A stretch of DNA of 64,000 bases, taken from Chloroflexota bacterium. Its GTDB lineage: Bacteria; Chloroflexota; Anaerolineae; UBA4142. This document shows positions 43,908-51,661 of the stretch, piece by piece (the first letter of the stretch is position 1; each line of letters begins with the position of its first letter). Where the stretch lies: NCBI GenBank assembly GCA_016219275.1, contig JACRBM010000072.1, positions 56,696 through 120,695 of the forward strand, given 5' to 3'. The notes below the pieces were generated by a model. It worked only from the letters and a program-made list of their open reading frames with translations. It was not told the DNA's origin and did not search any database. A program made the translations under genes and the position numbers.

Positions 43908-45608
43908 TTATTCTTGCAAATCGTTTTTCTTTGATCGCATCAACAGCATGCCCGCACCCGCCGCGATCATCGCGCCAAAGACAAATGGTACACTGGCAAC
44001 CAGCAACTTGTTGTGCAAACGCGCATTTGCGATCGCATTCTCAGATTCACCAACCAACTGCTTCGCCACGGCATTGAGATTCTGGATTTGCTTTTGAGCG
44101 AGGTTCGGGTTACTGTGGAATAGATTGGTCGTTTGCCAATACGCCTCTTCCAAATCCGCGCGTTGTTTGTCCCAGCCCGTCGCATCCACATTCAGCGCGC
44201 GGGCTTCGATAATCAAAGCACGGCTGCTCGCGAGTAGAACCTGGGTCGCGGTAAACGCGGTGCGCGAACGATCTACATTTGTTGTGCTCACGTGACACTT
44301 GGTGCATGTTTCGTCGCCGGTATTATTGTGGCACCCAACGCAGTTGATGTCCCTGTGCGCGGTCAGCGCAAGTTTCTGCGCGTCAACCGTGATGCGCGCG
44401 ACCAGTTTTTCATCCACAAATCCCGCGTTCCTCCGCTCCTTTGCCCACACGCCGACGAATTTGCCATTGCGCAAGAAATTGTCGATGTAGGCATCAGAAT
44501 TGGTATGACACTCGTCGCACGGACGAGCTTGCCCCCAACTATGGCGTGCCTTAATTGCCCAACCACCAATAGCAGGATCCGCGCCACCAAGTTCGGCGTT
44601 GAGTGGCGAATGAACAGCAGTCTGCACTTTTTTCGTCGTCGGATTGACTGCAAGATAAAGTTTGTTATCCTGCTTTTGTGCGTCGCCTCTGTGACAATCC
44701 CAGCAATTGGTGTACCACTGCGTATGGCATGCGATGCAATCCACATCATCACCATGCGCCTGGTGTGCGTACTCGCGTGGATCGAATTGCGGAGGAACGG
44801 AACTCACCCCGGCAAACTTGACCGCGTTAGGTTGAAGATGACATCCCTCACACGACGGTTTGCGCGTGTCGGCAATAAAATTCGGGCGCTTGCCGTCGCC
44901 GTGGATTTCTTTCTCGCTATGACAATCCGTACATTCTATCCCAGCAGTTGCCATCATACTCGGCTTGTGTTGCGGATTTGCCGGATCACCCAGGTACGTT
45001 TCACTAGTTTGCCCGTGGCACACCTTGCACACATACGACGCCGGTTGTTTCGTAAAGCCATGGCTTTCCGTTTGCGATACGAGGCGATTAAACTTGTCCG
45101 GTTGTTTCATATGGCAACTAGTGCACGTCGCGTGACAACCGGTACATTGAGTAAATTGAGCTTCGCCTTTTTCCTTGCCCATCGAATCAACCAGCGCGAG
45201 GCGATGCCCTTCAAGCGTACTGTGCAGTGAATTGAGGTGACGTACAGTTACTTCAGCGTGACACTTGCCACACGTCTCTTTCACAATCACAGGGTCGGAT
45301 GGATCAGTGGGGATTTTTTTGTCGGTGGAGTGAGGGAAAGTGGAGAATTTGGAGTTGGCGTGGCACTCGGTACACGGGACCTGAGCATGTTTGTCTTGGG
45401 CAAACAATACTGGATCAACGACCACTTCGCGCCAGCGCGGGCTAAGCGATTTGAGCAAATCCCGATTGCCATGACATCGTAAACAACTATCGCCCTGAGC
45501 GGATACCGGCGCGCTCCAGGTTGCCGCCAACCCAAGGACGATTATTGAGATTAGGATTAGTAAAGCACTGAATCGAAGAGAAAGATATTTGCGCCAATCA
45601 TCAAGCAT
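43908..45608 (-). CDS. membrane-anchored 13-heme cytochrome c
   Basis: 566 residues with a signal peptide and a C-terminal membrane helix (LLVASVPFVFGAMIAAGAGML). Thirteen CxxCH motifs can be counted: CLRCH, CTECH, CGKCH, CTGCH, CTSCH, CKVCH, CTDCH, CEGCH, CIACH, CWDCH, CDECH, CVGCH and CTKCH. Many free histidines would serve as distal ligands. It lies outside the cytoplasm and could store or carry electrons for the complex encoded downstream, or act on a substrate. No CxxCK catalytic heme is seen, so it does not look like NrfA or MccA. Its promoter region (45609-45790) has possible operators. Confidence 0.92.
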   Translation of the reverse strand: MLDDWRKYLSLRFSALLILISIIVLGLAATWSAPVSAQGDSCLRCHGNRDLLKSLSPRWREVVVDPVLFAQDKHAQVPCTECHANSKFSTFPHSTDKKIPTDPSDPVIVKETCGKCHAEVTVRHLNSLHSTLEGHRLALVDSMGKEKGEAQFTQCTGCHATCTSCHMKQPDKFNRLVSQTESHGFTKQPASYVCKVCHGQTSETYLGDPANPQHKPSMMATAGIECTDCHSEKEIHGDGKRPNFIADTRKPSCEGCHLQPNAVKFAGVSSVPPQFDPREYAHQAHGDDVDCIACHTQWYTNCWDCHRGDAQKQDNKLYLAVNPTTKKVQTAVHSPLNAELGGADPAIGGWAIKARHSWGQARPCDECHTNSDAYIDNFLRNGKFVGVWAKERRNAGFVDEKLVARITVDAQKLALTAHRDINCVGCHNNTGDETCTKCHVSTTNVDRSRTAFTATQVLLASSRALIIEARALNVDATGWDKQRADLEEAYWQTTNLFHSNPNLAQKQIQNLNAVAKQLVGESENAIANARLHNKLLVASVPFVFGAMIAAGAGMLLMRSKKNDLQE

Positions 45609-45725
45609 CGTCGCTCCTAATCGCAGAAACCATTATGGGGAAAACAAATTTTGTGCCTTTTTGCACAATCACTATTGTATCTTGTTTTCCTGAGTTTTGA
45701 ATCAGGTGTTGAATGTATCTCCATC

Positions 45726-45771
45726 TAGGGTAGATTACCGATACGCATAACCCATTCGGGTGATCTGCCTA
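45726..45771. promoter_or_regulatory. candidate operators upstream of the 13-heme cytochrome gene
   Basis: TAGGGTAGATTACCG (45726-45740) and CGGGTGATCTGCCTA (45757-45771, whose reverse complement begins TAGGCAGATCACCC) resemble the sites at 41619-41656, with centres 31 bases apart, about three turns. The rest of 45609-45896 shows AT-rich sequence and no convincing gene. Confidence 0.4.
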
Positions 45772-45896
45772 GAATTTTTAGATAGAAGAGATTGCAAATA
45801 TGCAAATACGCGAGCAGAATCGCGGAAGGCACATGAAAAACAAAAAAATAGGACAACGGGAGCAGGTTGGCCTATTCGACCTCTTGGATATTCCGA

Positions 45897-46784
45897 TCAA
45901 AACGGCAGGGGAATGAACGCTTTGCGCGGACAAATCGCGTCACGCATGGCGCGCGCGGAGGCGTAGCGATTTTCCGGGTCAATCTCCATCGCCTTGAAGA
46001 TCGCGCGTTCCATCTGCGACGAAACGGTGGGATTGATTTTGCGGAGGGAGGGGAGTTTCAGTGAAATATTGATCGAGGTCGGCAACATGCGCTCGACCGC
46101 GCGTGGCGGCAAGCGACCGGCGAGAAGATAGTACATCGTCGCGCCGAGCGCGTAAATATCGGTGCGTTGATCGGTAACATTGCCGCTATCGGCGTACTGC
46201 TCCGGCGGCGCGAACTCGACGGTGCCGACCGCGTGAATCAGCGGACCGCTTTCGAGTTGGCTTTCGACTTGCTTCATCAAGCCGAAATCAATGAGCACCA
46301 CGCGCCCATCCGGCGCGAGGATCAAGTTTTCCGGCTTGATGTCGCGATGAATGATCGGTTTGGGGCGTTCGTGCAGGTACGTCAGCGTGTCGAGAATTTG
46401 AATCGCCCAACCAAGCACGCGCGCTTCTTCGAGCAGATACGCGTGTGTGCGCGCGTGTTCTTCGATCTGGCGAATCGTGTTGCCGGCGATGTAATCCATC
46501 ACGAGGTACGCGTTGTTGTCGTACGCGAAATGCTCGTACACCTTGGGGATGTTCCGATGGTCGAGCGGCGCGAGCACGTCCATCTCATGCAACAGACGCG
46601 CGCGAATCGCGGCGATATTGTTCGAGCACGCGGCATCCAGGCACGCTTCTTTGATCGCGACGACGCGCTGATCGGTCAGGTCTTCGGCTTGATAGATCGC
46701 ACTCATTCCGCCGCGCGCGATCTGCCGTTGGATCAGGTATTCGTGTTTTCCCGCGCCCAGTTTCGCGCCCTCAAAGAGGAACAC
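45897..46784 (-). CDS. serine/threonine protein kinase
   Basis: 295 residues from a GTG at 46784 with GGAG 5 bases upstream. Kinase subdomains: IARGGMSAIYQAEDL (glycine loop), VVAIKEACL (lysine), catalytic loop IIHRDIKPENLIL, DFG, and VEFAPPEQY. It has no membrane segment or sensor domain. Targets are unknown. It is 3' of the response regulator gene on the same strand, across a repeat. Confidence 0.92.
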   Translation of the reverse strand: MFLFEGAKLGAGKHEYLIQRQIARGGMSAIYQAEDLTDQRVVAIKEACLDAACSNNIAAIRARLLHEMDVLAPLDHRNIPKVYEHFAYDNNAYLVMDYIAGNTIRQIEEHARTHAYLLEEARVLGWAIQILDTLTYLHERPKPIIHRDIKPENLILAPDGRVVLIDFGLMKQVESQLESGPLIHAVGTVEFAPPEQYADSGNVTDQRTDIYALGATMYYLLAGRLPPRAVERMLPTSINISLKLPSLRKINPTVSSQMERAIFKAMEIDPENRYASARAMRDAICPRKAFIPLPF

Positions 46785-46799
46785 GGCAACTCCAGTATT

Positions 46800-46885
46800 C
46801 ACAGTTCAGTGTTCAGAATTCAGTATTCAGTTGATTTTGAACTGCATACTGAACACCGAATACTGAACACTGAATTCCGAACACT
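46800..46885. repeat. inverted GTTCAGTATTCA-type tandem repeat
   Basis: cagttcagtgttcagaattcagtattcagtt is mirrored by aactgcatactgaacaccgaatactgaacactgaattc. It fills the kinase-response regulator gap and could form a long hairpin. Confidence 0.85.
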
Positions 46886-47528
46886 ACACGCTGACAATGC
46901 CTTGCCGAATCGCATACTTGACCAGCTCGGTGCTCGAGTGAATGTCCAACTTTTCCATGATGTTCGTGCGATGCGCCATCACCGTCTTGACGCTGAGACA
47001 GAGCAGTTCCGCGATTTCGCGATTGCTCTTGCCCTCCGCGATCATCCGCAACACTTCCTTCTCGCGTTCGGTGAGATGCGGTCGCCCGGTCACTTCGGTC
47101 GGGCGTTGGATGTAGCGGTCCATCACTTCGCGCGCGATGCCGGGCGGCAAGTACGCGCCTTCCTTGAACACGCTCCGAATCGCGTGGATCACTTCCGCGC
47201 CGCCGGATTTTTTCAGCACGTATCCCGCCGCGCCGCCTTGCAAAACCGAGAACACGTACTCGCGATTATCGTGTTGCGACAGAATCAGGACGCGCGTGTC
47301 GGATTGTTGTTGCTTGAGCGCGCGCGTCGCTTCCAACCCATCCATCACCGGCATCGCAATGTCCATCACGACGACATCGGGACGCAACTGCGCGACCATC
47401 TCCACCGCGCGTTGCCCGTTGTCCGCTTCGCCGACCACTTCGATATCTTCCTGCAACGAGAGCAACGTCCGCAAACCTTCGCGCAATACCGCGTGATCGT
47501 CCGCCAACAACACACGAATCTTTGACAT
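46884..47528 (-). CDS. NarL/FixJ-family response regulator
   Basis: 214 residues: receiver domain (LLADDHAVLREGL with the acidic pair, VVVMDIAMPVMDG with the phosphorylated aspartate near residue 55, VLKKS with the lysine) and a LuxR-type helix-turn-helix (LTEREKEVLRMIAEGKSNREIAELL). The start overlaps the sensor kinase stop by one base. It likely controls neighbouring redox genes; that is an inference. Confidence 0.96.
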   Translation of the reverse strand: MSKIRVLLADDHAVLREGLRTLLSLQEDIEVVGEADNGQRAVEMVAQLRPDVVVMDIAMPVMDGLEATRALKQQQSDTRVLILSQHDNREYVFSVLQGGAAGYVLKKSGGAEVIHAIRSVFKEGAYLPPGIAREVMDRYIQRPTEVTGRPHLTEREKEVLRMIAEGKSNREIAELLCLSVKTVMAHRTNIMEKLDIHSSTELVKYAIRQGIVSV

Positions 47529-49867
47529 TACACATGCTCCATCGGCACACTAATCGAAACCTGGGTGCCATGTCCGGGCGTAGAAATAATATGAATCTGT
47601 CCGCCAAGTAGACCGACGCGTTCTTGCATACCCGCCAAACCCAACCCGCGTTGCCGGTCCGCCGAATGTTCCACTTCGATCAAATCAAAGCCGATGCCGT
47701 CATCGCGAATCTCGATGTGGAGCGTGCCATCCTGTCCATCGAATTTCAGGCGCACGTTGCGCGCGCCGGAATGCCGCGCGATATTGTTGATCGCCTCTTG
47801 CCCCACGCGAAAGAGCGCGGTTTCCAGCTGCGGCGGCAAACGCCGCAACGCGCCGCGCTCTTCCACCCGCAAGCGCATGTTGGCGGGCTTGAGCCGCGTC
47901 TCGGCATACCAGCGCAACGCGACGAACAAACCCAGGTGGTCGAGCATACTGGGTCGCAAATCGTGAATCAGTTTGTGAATACCGTCGAGCGTTTGCGCGA
48001 GCACGCCGCGCATGTGCCCCATCGTTTGATGCAAACGCGGATCGGCGCACGTGGTCTCGGCGGCTTCCATCGAATAAATCAACGCGGAAAGCGATTGACT
48101 CGTGTCGTCGTGCAAATCGCGCGCGATGCGTTTGCGTTCCTCTTCCTGCGCCGTGATCACTTTTTCGAGCAAGTCGCCGCGCAACTGTTCGCGCCGCGCC
48201 AACTCGTCGTACAAGCGCGCATTCTCCACGCCGACCGCGATTTGATTGCCGAGCGCCATCAACAACTCGACCTCGCGCGGAGTAAACTCGCGTGGCGTGC
48301 GCGTGCCGACGCACATCGTGCCCAGCGCGACCCCGCGACTGATCAGCGGGACGTGCACCAACGACCGCAAACCCTCTTGATACAACGAGCGTCCCGCACC
48401 CGCCGTATAGCGCGATAGATCGGGCACGATGACCGGCTGTCCTTTTTCGATGACGCCGCCGCACGCGCTATCGTCGAGATGCAGGCGCGTGATCGCACGC
48501 GCGGCGTCTTCCGAGGTGCCGAGACAACACTGCGGTTCGAGCGCGCGGGATTCCTCGCTCAACAAAAATACCGTGCCCGCGTCCGCCCCGGCGACGGTCA
48601 AGACTTGTTGCAGCGTCTTGCCCAAAAATTCGTCGAGGTGCAACTGCTGCGTGACGACCCCGGCAACCGCGTTCAACGCCGACAGTTCGCGCGTGCGCGC
48701 TTGCACGCGTTGATCGAGATCGCGATTGAGGTCTTGAATCTCGGCGATGTTTTGGCGCAATTGCGCGCGCATCGTTTCGAACGTGTCCGCCAGCGCGCCG
48801 ATCTCGTCCCCACGGCGCACGGCGATGGGCGTTTCCCAGTTGCCGCGCACCATTTGCTCCGCTGCCAATTTTAGATTCTGCACCGGCGCGATGATGTACC
48901 GCGTCGTCAGCCACACCAACACAATCGCGCCGGCGACCGCGACAATCGCAAAGAGCACGATGCGCCCTTGCAATTGCCGCGACGAACCGAACGCTTCCTC
49001 TTCGGCTTGGCGGACGACGACCCCCCAGGGCGCATTCTTGAGCGGCGCGAACGCGATCACTTCGAGCCGTCGTTCGATGTCGGTCGCGGTGTTGTGACAA
49101 TTGTGGCAGGTCGTCACAACGCTTTTGCCATCCCCGATCATCGCGACGAGACTTTCGCCATGATCCGCGCGGGACAATAAACGTTGCGGCAATGTGCTCG
49201 ACACGATCAAGCCGTCCACATCTACGATTTCAACATAGCCCGTGTTGCCCAGCGTCGCCGCCGGTGCAAGCGTGCTGACGCCGAATTCGGTCAGGTCGAG
49301 CATCGCCGCGACCGCGCCAATCACGCGATTGGATGCGTCGCGCACCGGCACGGCGGCGATGATCGCGCGCGCGTTGGGTTCGAGCGCAATGCTCGTGACC
49401 ACGAACGCGTTACTCTGCACCATCGGGAAAATGTTCGGCAATATGCGCAGATCGGTGTCGCCAGAATCGGCGGCGATTTCGCCGGTTGGCTGTAGGAGGA
49501 AAATTTGGCGCGCCGGAAAACTGTGGCGCACGACGACATCGCGCAATTCGTTCTCACGATCCTCGCGTGACGCGCGGTCCTGGCGCATGAACGGATGCGC
49601 GGCAAGCGCGTCCAAGCCGGCGCGCACGGTGCCCAACACATAGTCGGCATGCTTCGCCGCGACCTGAGCAAGGACAACGCGTTCCTGCAACGCGCGGTCG
49701 GTCGTCTCGCGCGCGGCGGCGATCGCGAGCACGCTGAAAATGCCGATCAGCGCGATCATGCCGATGACCGAGAGCAAGGTCATCGTCGTTTTGAGACCGA
49801 GTTGAATTTCGATGAGCCGCGCGATCAGTTCGGCGACCGAGCGGCGCAAACGAGTCCACAGTTGCAT
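47528..49867 (-). CDS. sensor histidine kinase with heme-motif Cache domain, HAMP, GAF and HisKA_3
   Basis: 779 residues from the ATG at 49867. Domains: membrane helix (about 30-52), double Cache-like periplasmic domain (about 60-300), second membrane helix, HAMP, coiled coil, GAF (about 415-570), HisKA_3 with the histidine in RKRIARDLHDDTSQS, and a NarX-type ATPase domain. The periplasmic domain has TTCHNCHNTA near residue 254, a CxxCH c-heme site. The kinase could therefore sense redox state or a ligand such as a gas through heme. It signals to the overlapping response regulator. Confidence 0.92.
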   Translation of the reverse strand: MQLWTRLRRSVAELIARLIEIQLGLKTTMTLLSVIGMIALIGIFSVLAIAAARETTDRALQERVVLAQVAAKHADYVLGTVRAGLDALAAHPFMRQDRASREDRENELRDVVVRHSFPARQIFLLQPTGEIAADSGDTDLRILPNIFPMVQSNAFVVTSIALEPNARAIIAAVPVRDASNRVIGAVAAMLDLTEFGVSTLAPAATLGNTGYVEIVDVDGLIVSSTLPQRLLSRADHGESLVAMIGDGKSVVTTCHNCHNTATDIERRLEVIAFAPLKNAPWGVVVRQAEEEAFGSSRQLQGRIVLFAIVAVAGAIVLVWLTTRYIIAPVQNLKLAAEQMVRGNWETPIAVRRGDEIGALADTFETMRAQLRQNIAEIQDLNRDLDQRVQARTRELSALNAVAGVVTQQLHLDEFLGKTLQQVLTVAGADAGTVFLLSEESRALEPQCCLGTSEDAARAITRLHLDDSACGGVIEKGQPVIVPDLSRYTAGAGRSLYQEGLRSLVHVPLISRGVALGTMCVGTRTPREFTPREVELLMALGNQIAVGVENARLYDELARREQLRGDLLEKVITAQEEERKRIARDLHDDTSQSLSALIYSMEAAETTCADPRLHQTMGHMRGVLAQTLDGIHKLIHDLRPSMLDHLGLFVALRWYAETRLKPANMRLRVEERGALRRLPPQLETALFRVGQEAINNIARHSGARNVRLKFDGQDGTLHIEIRDDGIGFDLIEVEHSADRQRGLGLAGMQERVGLLGGQIHIISTPGHGTQVSISVPMEHV

Positions 49868-49919
49868 CACAACCAAGTTTACTGCGAATGAAACAATAAG
49901 TCAAAAACTCTTGCCACTT

Positions 49920-49947
49920 TAGCCACGCTCTTAAGGGCGTGGCTAAA
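49920..49947. terminator. palindromic hairpin between the divergent kinase and sirC genes
   Basis: tagccacgc pairs with gcgtggcta around a short loop, with flanking A/T runs. It lies in the divergent region, so it may be a repeat rather than a terminator. Confidence 0.5.
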
Positions 49948-49977
49948 GGAGAGTTCGTCCAACCGGAAATTTTGTAG

Positions 49978-49983
49978 TATAAT
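49978..49983 (+). promoter_or_regulatory. possible -10 box of the sirC operon
   Basis: A perfect TATAAT, with a poor -35 candidate (TTCGTC) about 18 bases upstream. It lies 64 bases before the sirC start. Confidence 0.4.
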
Positions 49984-50001
49984 GCGCGCATTCTGCGACC
50001 A

Positions 50002-50033
50002 AGACCCAAAGGCGTCTGATTCCCTTTGGGTCT
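50002..50033 (+). promoter_or_regulatory. leader hairpin of the sirC-hemC operon
   Basis: agacccaaagg (50002-50012) pairs with cctttgggtct (50023-50033) in the leader between the likely promoter and sirC. It ends 14 bases before the start codon without a T-run, so it may affect translation or mark a regulated leader. Confidence 0.5.
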
Positions 50034-50047
50034 GCCAATCTACTGCG

Positions 50048-50680
50048 ATGATTCAATATCCGATTACACTCGTCATCCTGGATCACGCGCTCGTCATCGG
50101 CGGCGGCGCGGTGGCGACGCGCAAAGTGCAGGGCTTACTCGACGCGGGCGCGCCAATCGTCACGGTGATTGCGCCGCAACTCACCGCGCAACTCGAAACC
50201 TGGGTCGCGCAAGAACGCGTCATCGCGATTCGTCGCGCGTACGCGCCGGGCGATCTGGCGAACGCGCGCGTGGTCATCGCGGCGACGGACGACACACGCG
50301 TGAACGAAGCGGTATGGCGTGAGGCGCGCGAACGCGGCATCCTCGTCAACGCGGTAGACGACCCACCGCATTGCACGTTTCACGTGCCCGCCGTCGTACG
50401 TCGCGGAGACCTCACGATTGCGATTAGCACCGGCGGCGCGAGTCCCGCGCTCGCAAAACATTTACGCCACGAAATCGAGCGCGTGATTGGCGACGAGTAC
50501 GCCCAACTCGCCACATTACTCGCGCAATTTCGCCCGCGTATCAACGCACACGTGCCACACGCCAAGCGTGAGCAATTGTGGGACGCGCTCATCAAAACGG
50601 CGTTGCCTTTGCTGCGTGAGGAGTGCGAGGCAGACGCGCGCGCGTTGATGGAAGAAATCGTGGCGCGATACGAAACGTGA
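50048..50680 (+). CDS. sirC: precorrin-2 dehydrogenase / siroheme synthase N-domain protein
   Basis: 210 residues from the ATG at 50048. N-terminal NAD-binding motif ALVIGGGAVATRKVQGLLDAGA and TFHVPAVVRRGDLTIAISTGGASPALAK are characteristic of the CysG N-terminal/Met8p/SirC group. It oxidises precorrin-2 to sirohydrochlorin; the Met8p-type also inserts iron. It precedes hemC by 10 bases. It would supply siroheme for DsrAB with CobA-HemD downstream. Confidence 0.93.
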   Translation: MIQYPITLVILDHALVIGGGAVATRKVQGLLDAGAPIVTVIAPQLTAQLETWVAQERVIAIRRAYAPGDLANARVVIAATDDTRVNEAVWREARERGILVNAVDDPPHCTFHVPAVVRRGDLTIAISTGGASPALAKHLRHEIERVIGDEYAQLATLLAQFRPRINAHVPHAKREQLWDALIKTALPLLREECEADARALMEEIVARYET

Positions 50681-50690
50681 TGCGTAAAAC

Positions 50691-51608
50691 GTGAAAACGC
50701 GGATTATTCTTGGGACACGCGGGTCGCAACTCGCGCGATGGCAAACAGACTGGGTCGCGGAGCAATTGCGCGCAGTTGCGCCTGGAATCGAGATCGCGAT
50801 TGAAACGATCACGACACAAGGCGATCGCGTGCTCGATGCTCCGCTCGCGCAGATTGGCGACAAGGGCTTGTTCACGCGCGAAATCGAAATCGCGCTCGTC
50901 GAACGACGGATTGACGCGGCAGTGCATTCACTCAAGGATGTGCCGACCGATTTGCCGGATGGCTTGACACTCGCCGCAATTTGCGAACGCGAAGACGTGC
51001 GTGACGCGCTCGTATCGCGTCTAGGCGTAGGACTCGACGCATTGCCGCGCGGCGCGCGCGTTGGCACGAGTTCACTGCGACGCGCCGCACAACTGCGCGC
51101 ACATCGCCCCGATTTAACCATCGTGAACATTCGCGGCAACGTGGACACGCGTCTCCGCAAAGCGACGACGGACGAGTACGATGCGATTGTCCTCGCAGTC
51201 GCCGGGCTAAAGCGTCTCGGACTTGACACGCGCATTACCGAGTACTTGTCGCTCGACGTGATGTTGCCCGCGCCGGGGCAAGGCGCACTCGCAATCGAGA
51301 CGCGCGCGGACGACACGGACACGTGCGCGCTCATCGCGCTGCTCGATCACGCACCGACGCGCGCGGCGACGGATGCGGAACGCGCGTTTCTGCGCGCGCT
51401 CGGCGGTGGATGCCAGGTTCCGGTCGCCGCATACGGCGAAGTGATTGGCGACACACTGCGCCTGCGCGGTCTCATCGCGAGCGAAGATGGCACACGTGTC
51501 GCACGCGGTGAGGTGAGCGGCGATGTCGCGAGTGCGGAATCACTGGGCACGCGTTTGGCACACGAATTATCGAATCGAGGAAATGAGCGAGTAAACGGTC
51601 AACAGTAA
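50691..51608 (+). CDS. hemC: hydroxymethylbilane synthase (porphobilinogen deaminase)
   Basis: 305 residues from a GTG. TRIILGTRGSQLARWQT, HSLKDVPTDLPDG, GTSSLRRAAQL and the dipyrromethane-binding cysteine in GGGCQVPVAAYG are all present. It joins four porphobilinogens into hydroxymethylbilane. It sits between sirC and the cobA-hemD fusion; a repeat follows. Confidence 0.97.
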   Translation: MKTRIILGTRGSQLARWQTDWVAEQLRAVAPGIEIAIETITTQGDRVLDAPLAQIGDKGLFTREIEIALVERRIDAAVHSLKDVPTDLPDGLTLAAICEREDVRDALVSRLGVGLDALPRGARVGTSSLRRAAQLRAHRPDLTIVNIRGNVDTRLRKATTDEYDAIVLAVAGLKRLGLDTRITEYLSLDVMLPAPGQGALAIETRADDTDTCALIALLDHAPTRAATDAERAFLRALGGGCQVPVAAYGEVIGDTLRLRGLIASEDGTRVARGEVSGDVASAESLGTRLAHELSNRGNERVNGQQ

Positions 51609-51660
51609 ACAGTCAACAGCGTCTCTCACTGTTCACCGTTCACTGTTCACTATTCACTAC
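51588..51660. repeat. inverted GTAAACAGTCAACAG-type repeat
   Basis: gtaaacggtcaacagtaaacagtcaacag is mirrored by ctgttcaccgttcactgttcactattcac. It overlaps the end of hemC and fills the gap to cobA-hemD. Confidence 0.8.
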
Positions 51661-51661
51661 G

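Noticed and set aside
16877..45608. Oxidative (reverse) dsr pathway
   Set aside because: dsrD is present, and dsrEFH and dsrL are not seen in the window. The direction is still an inference, since sat and apr genes are not in view.
45760..45966. Small plus-strand gene before the kinase gene
   Set aside because: No ribosome site, basic low-complexity product, and it overlaps the kinase end; more likely the non-coding upstream region of the cytochrome gene.
46800..46885. CRISPR array
   Set aside because: Repeat units are 7-12 bases, degenerate and arranged as inverted arms without regular spacers; none of the repeats in the window fits a CRISPR, and no cas gene is present.
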